64,000 bases of DNA from Gemmatimonadaceae bacterium (GTDB taxonomy: Bacteria; Gemmatimonadota; Gemmatimonadetes; Gemmatimonadales; Gemmatimonadaceae). The notes under the pieces are model-generated. The model did no database searches and was not told where the DNA came from. It was given only the letters and a program-made list of their open reading frames with translations. Positions within the stretch are counted from its first letter, which is position 1; each line of letters begins with the position of its first letter. Positions 42,009 to 52,698 of this stretch are shown piece after piece. The position numbers were made by a program, and so were the translations under genes. Location of the stretch: the NCBI GenBank assembly GCA_036273715.1, contig DASUHB010000066.1, positions 1 to 64,000 of the forward strand. The letters run 5' to 3'.

Positions 42009-43388
42009 CTAACAACCGCAGCCGAAGCGCAGCTTGTCCGGATCGGTGGGCGGCGGCGTCGGATAGTCGCCCGAGAAGCACGCGTGGCAGAAGCCGTCGG
42101 GGCCGCCCGGCACCGCGGCCAGCATCCCCTCGAGCGACAGGTAGCCGAGGGAGTCGACGTCGATGTGGCGCGCGATGTCGTCCACGGACAGGTTGGCGGC
42201 GATCAGCTCTTCGCGCGAGGGCGTGTCGATCCCGTAGTAGCACGGCCCGGTGACGGGCGGCGACGCGATGCGAATGTGCACCTCGCGCGCGCCGGCGGCA
42301 CGGACGAGCGACACGAGGCCGCGCGTGGTGGTGCCGCGGACGATGGAGTCATCGATCATCACCACCTTCTTGCCCTCGAGCACTTCGCGCACGGGGTTGT
42401 ACTTCACCTTCACCTTGTGGCTGCGTCCGGCCTGCGACGGCTGGATGAAGGTGCGGCCCACGTAGTGATTGCGGATGAGTGCGAGCTCGAGGGGCAGTCC
42501 CGTTTCCTCGGCGTAGCCTAACGCGGCGGCGTTGGCCGAATCGGGGACGCCGAACACCAGGTCGGCGCCGGGCGCCGGGCACTCGCGGCCCAGCTGCCTG
42601 CCTAACGCGCGCCGTGCGCGATCCACCGACCCGCCGTCGAAGATGCGGCTGTCGGGCCGGGCGAAGTACACGTACTCGAACACGCAGCGCCTGGATTCGC
42701 GCGGCGTCAGCGCCTGGCGGCAGCGCAGGCCGTCGGCATCGACGATCACGATCTCGCCCGGCTGCACGTCGCGCACGTGCGCGGCCCCGACGATGTCGAG
42801 CGCGCAGGTTTCGGACGCGAACACCACTGCGCCGCCCAACCGGCCGATGACCAACGGACGCCAGCCGCGCGGGTCGCGCGCGGCCATGAGCGTGCTCCCG
42901 CTGGCGACGACGAGCGAGAACGCGCCCTCCACGCCTTGCAACGCCTCGGCGAGCTGGTCTTCCGGACGGTCGGACTTCGACCGGGCCATGCGGTGCACCA
43001 GCACTTCGGAGTCCATCGTCGAGCTGAAGATCGAACCCTCGTCTTCGAGCTCGCGGCGCAGCTCGCTCGCGTTGACGATGTTGCCGTTGTGGGCGAGCGC
43101 GATGTACCCGCCGCGAAAGCGCACCAGCACCGGCTGGGCGTTGTCGATCGACGACGAGCCCGCCGTGCTGTACCGCGTATGGCCGATGGCGAGCGTGCCG
43201 GCGAGCTCGTCGAGCGCGCTCATGCCCTCGGACACCAGGCCCATCCGCCGCTGCGCGCGAGCGACGCCGTCCGCATCGACGGCGACGATGCCCGCCGATT
43301 CCTGGCCGCGATGCTGCAGCGAATAGAGTCCCAGGTGCACGAGCCCTGCGGCGTCCTGGGCTCCGTGCACTCCGAAAATTCCGCACAT
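42009..43388 (-). CDS. purF: Amidophosphoribosyltransferase
   Basis: 459 residues. The ATG is followed directly by CGIFGVHG, so Cys2 becomes the N-terminal nucleophile without a propeptide. GHTRYSTAGSSSIDNAQPVL in the glutaminase domain, and the PRPP loop KVVMIDDSIVRGTTTRGLV. First committed step of purine synthesis. Directly follows purL with a 3-base gap. The stop TAG falls in a GTTAGGC word. Near the C-terminus CHACFSGDYPTPP and CGC give extra cysteines compatible with an Fe-S cluster, as in the Bacillus-type enzyme. Confidence 0.97.
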   Translation of the reverse strand: MCGIFGVHGAQDAAGLVHLGLYSLQHRGQESAGIVAVDADGVARAQRRMGLVSEGMSALDELAGTLAIGHTRYSTAGSSSIDNAQPVLVRFRGGYIALAHNGNIVNASELRRELEDEGSIFSSTMDSEVLVHRMARSKSDRPEDQLAEALQGVEGAFSLVVASGSTLMAARDPRGWRPLVIGRLGGAVVFASETCALDIVGAAHVRDVQPGEIVIVDADGLRCRQALTPRESRRCVFEYVYFARPDSRIFDGGSVDRARRALGRQLGRECPAPGADLVFGVPDSANAAALGYAEETGLPLELALIRNHYVGRTFIQPSQAGRSHKVKVKYNPVREVLEGKKVVMIDDSIVRGTTTRGLVSLVRAAGAREVHIRIASPPVTGPCYYGIDTPSREELIAANLSVDDIARHIDVDSLGYLSLEGMLAAVPGGPDGFCHACFSGDYPTPPPTDPDKLRFGCGC

Positions 43389-43391
43389 GGA

Positions 43392-45752
43392 TTACGATGC
43401 CGATGGTTGAGGGTGTTGCTCCAGCACGGCCGTCTCGCCGGTCGCCCGCGACATGATGCGTGGAATCGCGTCGTGGTACGCGCCCGCGAGACGCGCGAGC
43501 GGCGCCGTGAAGCTCCGGGTGCCGACACGAATCTCGAGGGCCTGTGCCGCTGCACGCACCGTGCCGATACGCGCCGCGGGGACGCCGCGTGCGCGTGCGG
43601 CCTCGACCACGCGGTCCGGCGCCGCGGTGCTCACGACGATGCGCCCCTGCGCCTCGCCGAAGAGCAGCGCCCGCAGCGGCAGGCCGCTCCATCGCGTCAG
43701 GTCGATGTCGGCGCCTAACGGACGCTCGGCGTCGCCGATGGCGCACTCGGCGAGCGCCACCGCCAGGCCGCCGTCGCTGCAGTCGTGGGCGGTGTGCACC
43801 GCGCCGCCCGCAATCGCCTCCAGCAGCACGTCGATCAGCGCGCGCTCGCGCGCGAGATCGCAGGCGGGCGGCGCACCGGCCACCACGCCGTGCACACGCG
43901 CGAGATATTCGCTCGCGCCGATCTCATCGGTCGGCTCGCCCAACAGCACGATCGCGTCGCCATCCACGTGGAACGCGGAGCGCGTGACGTGCGAAAGCGA
44001 ATCCACCAAACCCACCATGCCGATGATCGGCGTCGGATAGACCGCGCCCGTCGGGCTCTCGTTGTAGAGCGACACGTTGCCGCCCGTCACCGGCGTGCCT
44101 AACGCTCGGCACGACTCGGCCATACCGGCTACTGTTTCGCGAAACTGGTAGAACACCTCGGGCCGGCGCGGGTTGCCGAAGTTGAGGCAGTTGGTGATCG
44201 CCATCGGCCGCGCGCCGACGCACGCGACGTTGCGCGCGGCTTCCGCAACCGCGATGCGGCCGCCGGTACGCGGATCGAGGTACACATACCGGCCGTTGCC
44301 GTCCGTCTTCATCGCGATCGCCTTGTCGGTCCCGCGGAGACGCATCACCGCCGCGTCGCCCTCACCGGGCGACACCACGGTGTTCGTCCGGACGGTCGTG
44401 TCGTACTGGCGGTACGCCCACCGCTTGCTCGCGATCGTCGGCGACGACAGCAGACGCTCGAGCGTCCACACCGGATCGCGCTCTTCGGGACGTTCGGCGA
44501 TCGCGTGCACGTCGCGCTCGCGCAGAGCGCGAATGGATGCGCTCTCCGCCGCCGGCGGCGTGTAGACGGGGCAGTCGGTGACCAACCGCGAGCCGGGAAA
44601 CTCGGCCACCACGCGCGCGCCTTCGGTGACGCGATACACCGGCTCGGCAATCACTTCGCCGATCACCTCGGCCGCGAGATCCCATTTGGCGAGAATGTCG
44701 CGCACCGCGCGCTCGTGTCCCTGCTTCGCGACCACGAGCATGCGCTCCTGCGATTCGCTCAGCAGGATTTCGTACGGCGTCATGCCTTCTTCGCGCACCG
44801 GAACGCGCGTCACGTCGATGGTGACACCGACATCGCCGCGCGCCGCCATCTCGGCCGACGACGACGTTAGGCCGGCAGCGCCCATGTCCTGAATCGCGAC
44901 GATGTGCCCGCTGTGAATGAGCTCGAGGCTCGCCTCGAGCAGCAGCTTCTCGGTGAACGGGTCGCCGACCTGCACACGCGGACGCTTCGCATCGCTGGCC
45001 GCCGAGAGATCTTCGGAAGCGAAGGACGCGCCGTGAATCCCGTCGCGACCCGTACGCGCGCCCACCGCCATGATCGGATTGCCCACGCCTTCGGCTTTGG
45101 CGCGAATGAGATCGCGCTCGTGCATGAGCCCGACGCACATCGCGTTCACGAGCGGATTGCCTTCGTACGCGTCGTCGAACACCACGTCGCCCGCCACCGT
45201 CGGAATGCCGACGCAGTTGCCGTAATCGCCGATGCCTTTCACGACGCCGCCGAACAGATAGCGTTGGCGCGGCGAGTCGAGCGAGCCGAACCGGAGCGAA
45301 TCGAGCATCGCGATCGGCCGCGCGCCCATGGTGAACACGTCGCGCAGAATACCGCCGACACCCGTGGCCGCGCCCTGATACGGCTCGACGGCCGACGGGT
45401 GGTTGTGCGACTCGATCTTGAACGCCACCGCGAGGCCGTCGCCGATCGCGATCACGCCGGCGTTTTCTCCCGGGCCCTGCAGGACGTACGGCGCCTCGGT
45501 GGGCAGCGTTCTGAGCACGGGTCGCGAATGCTTGTAGGAGCAGTGCTCGTTCCACAGCGCGCTCACGATGCCTAACTCGGTGAACGTGGGCTCGCGGCCC
45601 AGCATGCGCACGAGGCGGTCGTACTCGTCGGCGGTGAGCCCGTGCTCGGCGACGAGCGCCGGCGTGATGGCCGGATCGCCGGGGCGCGGTTCCACGGCGC
45701 GCGCGTGGCCTGTGGCGGTTGCGGGCGGAGTGCGCCGGTCGACGTCGGTCAC
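43392..45752 (-). CDS. purL: Phosphoribosylformylglycinamidine synthase, small PurL
   Basis: 786 residues, the size of the PurS/PurQ-dependent form. [56 protein letters not shown] and [20 protein letters not shown]. Uses ammonia from PurQ to make FGAM. Start GTG overlaps the purQ stop by four bases. The adjacent purS and purQ complete the three-subunit complex. Confidence 0.98.
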   Translation of the reverse strand: MTDVDRRTPPATATGHARAVEPRPGDPAITPALVAEHGLTADEYDRLVRMLGREPTFTELGIVSALWNEHCSYKHSRPVLRTLPTEAPYVLQGPGENAGVIAIGDGLAVAFKIESHNHPSAVEPYQGAATGVGGILRDVFTMGARPIAMLDSLRFGSLDSPRQRYLFGGVVKGIGDYGNCVGIPTVAGDVVFDDAYEGNPLVNAMCVGLMHERDLIRAKAEGVGNPIMAVGARTGRDGIHGASFASEDLSAASDAKRPRVQVGDPFTEKLLLEASLELIHSGHIVAIQDMGAAGLTSSSAEMAARGDVGVTIDVTRVPVREEGMTPYEILLSESQERMLVVAKQGHERAVRDILAKWDLAAEVIGEVIAEPVYRVTEGARVVAEFPGSRLVTDCPVYTPPAAESASIRALRERDVHAIAERPEERDPVWTLERLLSSPTIASKRWAYRQYDTTVRTNTVVSPGEGDAAVMRLRGTDKAIAMKTDGNGRYVYLDPRTGGRIAVAEAARNVACVGARPMAITNCLNFGNPRRPEVFYQFRETVAGMAESCRALGTPVTGGNVSLYNESPTGAVYPTPIIGMVGLVDSLSHVTRSAFHVDGDAIVLLGEPTDEIGASEYLARVHGVVAGAPPACDLARERALIDVLLEAIAGGAVHTAHDCSDGGLAVALAECAIGDAERPLGADIDLTRWSGLPLRALLFGEAQGRIVVSTAAPDRVVEAARARGVPAARIGTVRAAAQALEIRVGTRSFTAPLARLAGAYHDAIPRIMSRATGETAVLEQHPQPSAS

Positions 45753-46441
45753 GCGGATACTCGAGCGAGCATTGATTGAAATATACCCAACCCGTCGTTC
45801 GATCCGACCAGCGATTCCACGGCGCGCTCGGGGTGCGGCATGAGACCCATCACGTTGCCTTCGGCGCTCACGATGCCGGCGATTGCGCGCTGGGAGCCGT
45901 TCGGGTTCGATTCCGCGTCGAGCCGGCCGTCCGCGTTCACGTACCGGAACGCTACTTGTCCTTCGCCTTCGAGTCGGTTCAGTGTGTCCTCGTCGGCGGT
46001 AAAGCGGCCTTCGCCGTGGGCGATCGGGATGCGCAGGATCTGTCCCGGCGCATACCGATTGGTGAACATCGTGTCGATGTTCTCGACGCGCACTCGCACG
46101 AATTGGCCGAGAAACGAGAGGCTGGCGTTGCGGAGCAGCGCGCCCGGCAGGAGGCCTGCTTCACACGCGATCTGGAATCCGTTGCACACCGCGAGCACAG
46201 GACCACCGCGGCGCGCGTGCGCCGCGACCTCACGCATGATCGGGCTGAAGCGCGCGATGGCGCCGGCGCGCAGGTAGTCGCCGTACGAGAAGCCGCCGGG
46301 CAGGATCACGACATCCACGCCCTGGAGGTCGTGATCCTTGTGCCAGAGATAGACGGCGTGCTCGCCCAACACGTCGGCCACGGCGTGAAACGCGTCGTAG
46401 TCGCAGTTGGAGCCGGGGAAGGTGACGACGCCGAACTTCAC
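45749..46441 (-). CDS. purQ: Phosphoribosylformylglycinamidine synthase, glutaminase subunit PurQ
   Basis: 230 residues, GTG start overlapping the purS stop. [38 protein letters not shown], the nucleophile in [20 protein letters not shown] and the His-Glu of [12 protein letters not shown]. Class I amidotransferase that hydrolyses glutamine and channels ammonia to PurL. Confidence 0.98.
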   Translation of the reverse strand: MKFGVVTFPGSNCDYDAFHAVADVLGEHAVYLWHKDHDLQGVDVVILPGGFSYGDYLRAGAIARFSPIMREVAAHARRGGPVLAVCNGFQIACEAGLLPGALLRNASLSFLGQFVRVRVENIDTMFTNRYAPGQILRIPIAHGEGRFTADEDTLNRLEGEGQVAFRYVNADGRLDAESNPNGSQRAIAGIVSAEGNVMGLMPHPERAVESLVGSNDGLGIFQSMLARVSA

Positions 46442-46698
46442 GACAAGCCCTCGACGCGCGCGATCTCGTAGTCTTCGGTGACGGGGTTGGCGAGCAGGCG
46501 CTCGCACATCTGGCGAACGGCGTCGCCGGCGGCGTCGGGCGTGCGCGCGGCGACGTCGAGCACGACGTGGCGGCCGATGCGCGCGTCCTCGACGTCGCGA
46601 AAGCCGAGCGTGTGCAGGGCGTCGGCCACGGCCTTGCCCTGCGGATCGAGAATACCTTTCCGCGGCACGATGTGCACGGACACTCTATAGCGGCTCAT
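46438..46698 (-). CDS. purS: Phosphoribosylformylglycinamidine synthase, subunit PurS
   Basis: 86 residues. [53 protein letters not shown]. PurS dimers bridge PurL and PurQ. Overlaps pssA upstream and purQ downstream by four bases each. Gene order purS-purQ-purL-purF is conserved in many bacteria. Confidence 0.96.
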   Translation of the reverse strand: MSRYRVSVHIVPRKGILDPQGKAVADALHTLGFRDVEDARIGRHVVLDVAARTPDAAGDAVRQMCERLLANPVTEDYEIARVEGLS

Positions 46699-47594
46699 TC
46701 ACGCTCCTCTTCGGACCCCGGGCTGAACGGATGGATTTGGTCGCCTAACGGAGGGCCGCGGCGGCGGCGGCGCCGCCGCCGGTGCGGATGCTCGGCGAGC
46801 TCGATGGGCCGCGCGGTCTCTTCTTCCTCGTCGTCGTCCATCAGCGGATCGGTGCTCGGCACGCGGTCGAAGACGCCTAACACAAAGGTCCGGAGCAGCC
46901 CGTAGGCGACGTACGCGACCATCGCCGGAAAGGCGTAGCGCTTGTGGTCGATGATCACCAGCACGATGGCGGCGATGAAGGCGGCGCCGAGCACGATCGT
47001 GCCCGGTTTGCGCAGGCTGATGTTCGGCGGCGCCGGATAGAGCACGTGGCTGATCATGAGAAAGCTCAGCACGAGCATCACGGCCAGGAGCACCGTGTGC
47101 CACGGCCAGCCGCTCACCAGGTTGAACAAGCTCGTCTGGCTGAACCACCAGTAGGTGGCGAGCGTCATGCCGGCCGCGGGGCTGGGCAGGCCGTGGAACT
47201 GCGTTTTCGCCCGGCCGCCCTGTTCGATGTTGAAGCGCGCCAGCCGCATCACCGCGCAGGCGATGTAGATGAAGCAGACGAAGACGCCCAGGTTGTCGTG
47301 GTTGAGCGCCGCGAAGTACATGATGAATGCGGGCGCCACGCCGAACGTGACCGCATCGACCAACGAATCGAGCTCGACGCCGAATCGGCTGGACGTTCGC
47401 GTCATGCGCGCCACGCGACCATCGAGCGTGTCCATGACGCCGCCGAAGACGACGAACCAGCCCGCCCACTCGAAGTCGCCCCGCGAGGCGGCGGTGATCG
47501 CCAGCACGCCGAACAACAGGTTGCCCAACGTGAATCCGTTAGGCAGCAGCACCACGGCGCGGCGCATGTCGGGGCGGGGAATCGCCGGTCTCAC
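46695..47594 (-). CDS. pssA: CDP-diacylglycerol--serine O-phosphatidyltransferase
   Basis: 299 residues from a GTG overlapping the psd stop (an ATG nine codons on is an alternative). The CDP-alcohol phosphotransferase motif is DTLDGRVARMTRTSSRFGVE followed by LDSLVD, within about seven membrane helices. Makes phosphatidylserine, which the adjacent psd product decarboxylates to phosphatidylethanolamine. The cytoplasmic C-terminus is unusual: an acidic patch (DDDEEEE) followed by HPHRRRRRRRR, then GPPLGDQIHPF. Confidence 0.94.
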   Translation of the reverse strand: MRPAIPRPDMRRAVVLLPNGFTLGNLLFGVLAITAASRGDFEWAGWFVVFGGVMDTLDGRVARMTRTSSRFGVELDSLVDAVTFGVAPAFIMYFAALNHDNLGVFVCFIYIACAVMRLARFNIEQGGRAKTQFHGLPSPAAGMTLATYWWFSQTSLFNLVSGWPWHTVLLAVMLVLSFLMISHVLYPAPPNISLRKPGTIVLGAAFIAAIVLVIIDHKRYAFPAMVAYVAYGLLRTFVLGVFDRVPSTDPLMDDDEEEETARPIELAEHPHRRRRRRRRGPPLGDQIHPFSPGSEEERE

Positions 47595-48241
47595 TGCGGC
47601 AGCTCCGCGAGCACCGTCACGCCGGCTACGGGACGCTCGCCGACGCGCGTGCGGATGGTCGCGTCGGGCGGCACGAACACGTCCACCCGCGAGCCGAAGC
47701 GGATGATGCCCATGCGCTCGCCCTGCACGGCCGGCGCGCCGAGCTTGGCATACGTCGCGATGCGGCGTGCGATGAGTCCGGCGATCTGGCGCACCAGCAC
47801 CTTGTGCGACCCGCCGTTGATGCCCACTGACATCTGCTCGTTCTCCAGGCTCGCCTTCTCCGCGGCGGCGTTGAGGAACTTGCCGGGATTGTAGTGTTCG
47901 TACGCCACCGTGCCGTTCACCGGATATCGGTTCACGTGCACGTTGAAAATGTTCATGAAGATCGAAATACGGATGGCGCGTCCGTGCACGAAGTCCGGCT
48001 CCTCGACGGGCGTGATCATCACGACGCGACCGTCGGCGGGTGCGATCACGAGGCGATCGCCGCGCGGGCCGACGCGCTCGGGATCGCGAAAGAAGTACGC
48101 GACCCAGATCGCGATGATGAGCACGAGAATGCCCGCCACCCACAGCGGCCACGATCGAAACGCCAGCGCCAGCGCAAACACGATCACGACCGCCGCGGCG
48201 CCGCCGAGGATGAACACCGTGCCTTCGCGCGCGAAGCTCAT
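47591..48241 (-). CDS. psd: Phosphatidylserine decarboxylase proenzyme
   Basis: 216 residues, the short PSD-A form. Two N-terminal membrane helices (about 10-50), [38 protein letters not shown], and [16 protein letters not shown], where the Ser after Gly is the self-cleavage site that becomes the pyruvoyl group. Produces phosphatidylethanolamine at the inner membrane. Overlaps purC and pssA by four bases. Confidence 0.94.
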   Translation of the reverse strand: MSFAREGTVFILGGAAAVVIVFALALAFRSWPLWVAGILVLIIAIWVAYFFRDPERVGPRGDRLVIAPADGRVVMITPVEEPDFVHGRAIRISIFMNIFNVHVNRYPVNGTVAYEHYNPGKFLNAAAEKASLENEQMSVGINGGSHKVLVRQIAGLIARRIATYAKLGAPAVQGERMGIIRFGSRVDVFVPPDATIRTRVGERPVAGVTVLAELPQ

Positions 48242-49164
48242 TGCAATTCGCTCACGTCGAGCGACTCTCCCGTTAGGCGACGATACGCATCGAGATACCG
48301 GGCGCTGGTGGCGCGGACCACGTCATCCGGGAGCGCGGGTGCCGGCGCTTCGCCGTTCCACCGGCGCGCGCGGCGCTCGCCGTCGAGATAGTCGCGCAGA
48401 GGCTGCTTGTCGAAGCTCTTCTGCGGGCCGCCGGGCGCGTACGAATCGGCGGGCCAGAAGCGCGAACTGTCGGGCGTGAGCAGCTCGTCGATCAACACGA
48501 TCGACCCATCGGCGCCGCGGCCGAACTCGAGCTTGGTGTCGGCCACGATGATCCCACGGTTCTCGGCGATCGCGCTGCCGCGCGCGAAAATCGCGCGGGT
48601 GAGCCGCTCGAGCTCCGCACCGACGTCTGCACCGACGATTTGCCGCATGCGGCTCACGGTGATGTTTTCATCGTGTCCCGTTTCGGCCTTGGTGGCGGGA
48701 CTGAAGATCGGCTCCGCCAACCGGTCGCTCTCGCGAAGCCCCTTGGGCAGCGGCTCGCCGGCCAGGGTGCCCGATGCCGCGTACTCCTTCCACGCCGAGC
48801 CCGAAATATATCCTCGAATGACACACTCGATCGGGATGACCGCCGCGCGGCGGCAGAGCATCGCGCGTCCGGCGAGCATGCTCCGAAACGAGTCGAGAGC
48901 GGGCACCAGACGCACGATGTCCGATGTGCGCGCCGTGATGAGATGCGTCGGCACGACGTCCGCGACCTTGCCGAACCACCACGCGCTCAACTGCGTGAGC
49001 ACGGCGCCCTTGAAGGGAATCGTTTCTCGCATCACGACGTCGAATGCGCTCACACGATCGGTCGCCACGAGCAGCAGGCGCGAGGCATCGACCTCGTAGA
49101 TGTCGCGCACTTTGCCGCGGCCCAGGCGCCGCAGGGGGAGATCGCTCGAGACCATCGGCGTCAT
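48238..49164 (-). CDS. purC: SAICAR synthase (PurC)
   Basis: 308 residues, the longer yeast-like form of the enzyme. [74 protein letters not shown] and [17 protein letters not shown]. Ligates aspartate to CAIR in purine synthesis. Overlaps purB (ATGA) and psd. Confidence 0.97.
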   Translation of the reverse strand: MTPMVSSDLPLRRLGRGKVRDIYEVDASRLLLVATDRVSAFDVVMRETIPFKGAVLTQLSAWWFGKVADVVPTHLITARTSDIVRLVPALDSFRSMLAGRAMLCRRAAVIPIECVIRGYISGSAWKEYAASGTLAGEPLPKGLRESDRLAEPIFSPATKAETGHDENITVSRMRQIVGADVGAELERLTRAIFARGSAIAENRGIIVADTKLEFGRGADGSIVLIDELLTPDSSRFWPADSYAPGGPQKSFDKQPLRDYLDGERRARRWNGEAPAPALPDDVVRATSARYLDAYRRLTGESLDVSELQ

Positions 49165-50600
49165 ACGCGGGGCTCCTCGGCATCGGGGGCGGCCGCGGGC
49201 GCGGCAGCAAGGATGGGCGCGATCACGTCGCGCAGAAATTCGTCGACCTGGCGGGGCGCGCGTCCCAGATAGCGAGCCGGATCCCCGGCCTCGCGCAGGT
49301 CGTTAGGCGAAAGGCCGGCATCGGCATCGGCGGCGAGGCGCTCGAACAGATCGTTGCGCGGCGCCCCGTCCTTCACGGCTTGCGCCGCCGCCAGGCTGTG
49401 ACGGCGGATGCGCTCGTGCGCCGCCTGGCGATCGCCGCCCGCCTGCACACTCTGCACGATGAGCGCTTCGGTCGCCATGAAGGGCAGCTCGTCGGCCACG
49501 CGGCGCTGGATGCGCGCCGGGTGGACCTCCAGGCCCGACGCGATGTTGGCCATCAACAACAGAATCGCATCCACCGCCAGAAACGACTCGGGAATCACCA
49601 GTCGCCGGTTGGCGCTGTCGTCCAACGTGCGTTCGAAGAACTGCGCGCCGTGCGTCAGGTTCGCGTTCTCCTCGATGGAGATCACGAACCGGGCGAGCGA
49701 CGAAATCCGTTCGGCGCGCATCGGGTTGCGCTTGTAGGCCATGGCCGACGAGCCGATCTGCTCGGTCTCGAACGGCTCTTCGATTTCGCCGAACGACTGC
49801 AGCACGCGGACATCGCCGGCGAATTTCGCCGCGCTCGCCGCAATGCCGGCCACTACGCCGAGGACCATCGCATCGAGCTTGCGGCTGTAGGTCTGTCCGG
49901 TCACCGGCAGGACGTGATCGAAGCCTAACCGGCGAACCACGAGCCGTTCGAGGCGCAGCACCTTGTCGTGGTCGCCGTCGAACAGCTCGAGAAAACTCGC
50001 CTGCGTGCCCGTCGTGCCTTTGACGCCGCGCAACGGCAGCGTCGCCGCGCGGTGATCGAGATCGGCGAGGTCGAGCACCAGGTCCTGCATCCACAGCGTC
50101 GCTCGCTTGCCGACGGTGGTCAGCTGCGCCGGTTGGAGGTGCGTGTACGCCAGCGTCGGCTCTTGGCGCCAGTGTTCGGCGAACGCGGCGAGCGCGCGCA
50201 GTACGGCGACGATTTCGACGCGCAGCAGCGCGAGTCCGCGCCGCATGAGGATGAGATCGGCGTTGTCGGTGATGAACGCGCTCGTGGCGCCGAGGTGAAT
50301 GAAGGCGCGCGCCTTTGGCGCGACGGCGCCGAAGGCGTGGACGTGCGCCATTACATCGTGCCGGAACCGGCGCTCGAAGGCCGCGGCGGCATCGAAGTCG
50401 ATGTCGTCGAGGTGGGCGCGCATCTGGGCGAGCCCCTCGTCGGTCACCGCCGTCACGCCTAACTCCTGCTGCGCTTCGGCGAGCGCCAGCCACAGGCGGC
50501 GCCACAGCGCGTGCCGCTCCTGCGGCGACCACAGTGTGAGCATGGCGCGGGACGCGTAGCGTTGGGCGAGCGGTGAGGTATACCGCGTCGCGTCGCTCAT
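49161..50600 (-). CDS. purB: Adenylosuccinate lyase
   Basis: 479 residues, fumarase/aspartase superfamily: [18 protein letters not shown], the catalytic His in [33 protein letters not shown], and the signature [20 protein letters not shown]. Catalyses two steps, SAICAR to AICAR and adenylosuccinate to AMP. Overlaps htrA upstream and purC downstream by four bases. Confidence 0.97.
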   Translation of the reverse strand: MSDATRYTSPLAQRYASRAMLTLWSPQERHALWRRLWLALAEAQQELGVTAVTDEGLAQMRAHLDDIDFDAAAAFERRFRHDVMAHVHAFGAVAPKARAFIHLGATSAFITDNADLILMRRGLALLRVEIVAVLRALAAFAEHWRQEPTLAYTHLQPAQLTTVGKRATLWMQDLVLDLADLDHRAATLPLRGVKGTTGTQASFLELFDGDHDKVLRLERLVVRRLGFDHVLPVTGQTYSRKLDAMVLGVVAGIAASAAKFAGDVRVLQSFGEIEEPFETEQIGSSAMAYKRNPMRAERISSLARFVISIEENANLTHGAQFFERTLDDSANRRLVIPESFLAVDAILLLMANIASGLEVHPARIQRRVADELPFMATEALIVQSVQAGGDRQAAHERIRRHSLAAAQAVKDGAPRNDLFERLAADADAGLSPNDLREAGDPARYLGRAPRQVDEFLRDVIAPILAAAPAAAPDAEEPRV

Positions 50601-52030
50601 CGCACCATGAAGTCGGTGGTGTAGATCTGGCCTCCGCGCTCGAAGTACATGTGGATCACGCTCCGTCCGGCGAGGGCGTTCAACGCCTTCTGCACATCCT
50701 GCGCATTCTCGATCGGCAGCTGGTTGATTTGCACGATCACGTCGCCTTTGGCGATGCCCAGGTCATCGGAGACGCGCGGGCTCACCTGATAGATGAGCGC
50801 GCCGTGCGAGCTCCGAATCCCGCGCTCGGCGCGGATCGCCGGGGTGACGGTCACGAGCTCCAGCTCCTTGAGCACCTGCACCTTGGGCGCGCTCTCGTCG
50901 GGCAGCGACGCGACGGTGACGGTCACCGGGAATTCCCGCTCGCCGCGCTTGACCGTCAACTGCACGCGTTCGCCGACGCGCAGGTCGAGCTTCTCGGCTT
51001 CCCAGTCGAAGGGATTGTGGAGCACGCGGCTCCCGGCCCGCACGAGCGTATCGCCCGCTTTGATGCCCGCGGCGGCCGCGGGCGAGCCGGGCACCACGGC
51101 GCGGACGTTGACGCCGAACCGGAGCGCGCCGAGCGGGCTGTTGGTTTCGGGCAGCACGAGCCTGATGCCTAACCACGGCTGCCGGACCACGCCATGGAGC
51201 AGCAGGTCTTCCATCACGCGCTTGACGCGATTGATCGGGATCGCGAAGCCGAGTCCGACGGACCCGCCGGACGGCGAAAAGATCGAGCTGTTCATGCCGA
51301 TCACTTCACCGACCGCATCGACCAGCGGGCCGCCGGAGTTGCCGTGGTTGATGGCCGCGTCGGTCTGGATCATGTCGACGTAGGTGGCGCTGCCTTCGTT
51401 AGGCGACGCCAGGTTGCGGCCGGTGCCGCTGATGACGCCCGTGGTGACGCTCGGTTCGGAATTGCCGAGATAGAATCCGTACGGGTTGCCGATCGCGATG
51501 GCCCATTCGCCGATGAGCAGACTGTCGGAGTTGCCGAGCTCGGCGACGGGCAGGTTCTTGGCGTCGATCTTGAGGACGGCGATGTCGTTGGTTTCGTCCT
51601 TGCCGACGAGGCGCGCTCGATAGGGCGTGCCGTCGCGCAGGGCGACCGAAATCGTTTTCGCGTCGTTGACCACGTGCGCGTTGGTGACGATGACGCCGTC
51701 GGACCGCACGATGAACCCGGTGCCGAGTCCCTGCAGCACGCGCTGGCCGCCGCCGCCCCCGCCGAAGAAGGCATCGAATGGATCGACGGGCGCGTTCTGC
51801 ACGACCTCGGTCTGCACCGTGACCACGGCGGGCGACACCTTGGCGACGGCATCGGTGAGCAGGGTGCGGCGGCGCGGGTCGATGGAATCGACGCGGGTCG
51901 CGGCGTTGGCGCTCTCCACCTGCAGCGCCGTGGCGACGGACGAGGGCGGCGCCGCGTTGCCGTTCGGCCGGGCGTCGCCGCGGCACGCCGCGGCGGCGGC
52001 GGCGACCGCGAGCACGGACCAGGCGCGCAT
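50597..52030 (-). CDS. HtrA/DegP-family periplasmic serine protease with two PDZ domains
   Basis: 477 residues. N-terminus with a short hydrophobic run ending AAAAACRG, consistent with a lipoprotein signal. Trypsin-like domain: His in VIVTNAHVVND, Asp in DETNDIAVLKID, Ser in AAINHGNSGGPLVD. PDZ1 about 285-375 (PWLGIRLVL ... AAAAGIKAGDTLVRAGS) and PDZ2 about 390-475. Envelope protein quality control. Embedded in the pur chain without an obvious functional link; both junctions overlap. Confidence 0.94.
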   Translation of the reverse strand: MRAWSVLAVAAAAAACRGDARPNGNAAPPSSVATALQVESANAATRVDSIDPRRRTLLTDAVAKVSPAVVTVQTEVVQNAPVDPFDAFFGGGGGGQRVLQGLGTGFIVRSDGVIVTNAHVVNDAKTISVALRDGTPYRARLVGKDETNDIAVLKIDAKNLPVAELGNSDSLLIGEWAIAIGNPYGFYLGNSEPSVTTGVISGTGRNLASPNEGSATYVDMIQTDAAINHGNSGGPLVDAVGEVIGMNSSIFSPSGGSVGLGFAIPINRVKRVMEDLLLHGVVRQPWLGIRLVLPETNSPLGALRFGVNVRAVVPGSPAAAAGIKAGDTLVRAGSRVLHNPFDWEAEKLDLRVGERVQLTVKRGEREFPVTVTVASLPDESAPKVQVLKELELVTVTPAIRAERGIRSSHGALIYQVSPRVSDDLGIAKGDVIVQINQLPIENAQDVQKALNALAGRSVIHMYFERGGQIYTTDFMVR

Positions 52031-52698
52031 CAGGCGTCACTCCGGGCCACGCCTAACCGCGTGCCCCAGTCCCGCAGGAAGCCCTGAAGCCCGACGTCGG
52101 TGAGCGGGTGCACCAGCATCGCGCGCAGCACGGCCGGCGGAACGGCGGCTGCATCCGCGCCTAACTTGACCGCATCGACGAGCCGCCGCGGGCTGCGCAC
52201 CGAGGACGCGAGGATCTCGCACTCGGGCGCGAAGCGGTCGAACATCGCCCGGATGTCGGCGACGAGCGCGCCGCCATCGCCGCCGGCGTCGTCCAGGCGG
52301 CCGATGAACGGGCTCACGTACGCGGCGCCCGCTTTGGCCGCGAGCAGCGCCTGCGCCGCGGTGAACACGAGCGTCATGTTCACGATCGCGCCTTCGGGCA
52401 CGAGGCGCCGCATCGCCACCAGGCCGTCCTCGACCATCGGAATCTCGACCACCACGTTGTCGCCGATGCGCGCCAGATCGCGGGCCTCGCGATAGATGCC
52501 CTCGGCGTCGGACGAGATCACCTGCACGGTCACCGGTCCGGAGACCGCGCGCGCTATTGCCGTGACGTGCTCGGTCGGATCATCGCCGTCGAGCTCGCGC
52601 GCGATGAGCGTCGGGTTGGTGGTCACTCCATCGATGAGCCCCGTGGCGAGCGCCCACTGGATCTCATCCAGATTCGCAGTATCGAGAAACAGTCTCAT
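52030..52698 (-). CDS. Transaldolase/fructose-6-phosphate aldolase family protein lacking the Schiff-base lysine
   Basis: 222 residues, length of the FSA/short TAL group. LFLDTANLDEI, GVTTNPTLIARE, a SPFIGRLDDAGGDG segment, ILASSVRSPRRLVDAVKLGA and HPLTDVGLQGFLRDWG are well conserved. At the place of the catalytic Lys (K85 of E. coli FSA, VVKVP) the sequence reads VVVEIPMVEDG, with Glu85; the codon is GAG at about 52444-52446. Either catalysis has changed or been lost, or another residue serves. Overlaps htrA by one base and truA by four. Transaldolase function should not be assumed. Confidence 0.85.
   Translation of the reverse strand: MRLFLDTANLDEIQWALATGLIDGVTTNPTLIARELDGDDPTEHVTAIARAVSGPVTVQVISSDAEGIYREARDLARIGDNVVVEIPMVEDGLVAMRRLVPEGAIVNMTLVFTAAQALLAAKAGAAYVSPFIGRLDDAGGDGGALVADIRAMFDRFAPECEILASSVRSPRRLVDAVKLGADAAAVPPAVLRAMLVHPLTDVGLQGFLRDWGTRLGVARSDA

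Noticed and set aside
45776-46471. Long open frame antisense to purQ
   Set aside because: Shadow of purQ caused by GC-rich codon bias; the His/Glu/Arg-rich translation has no motifs, while purQ on the other strand is certain.
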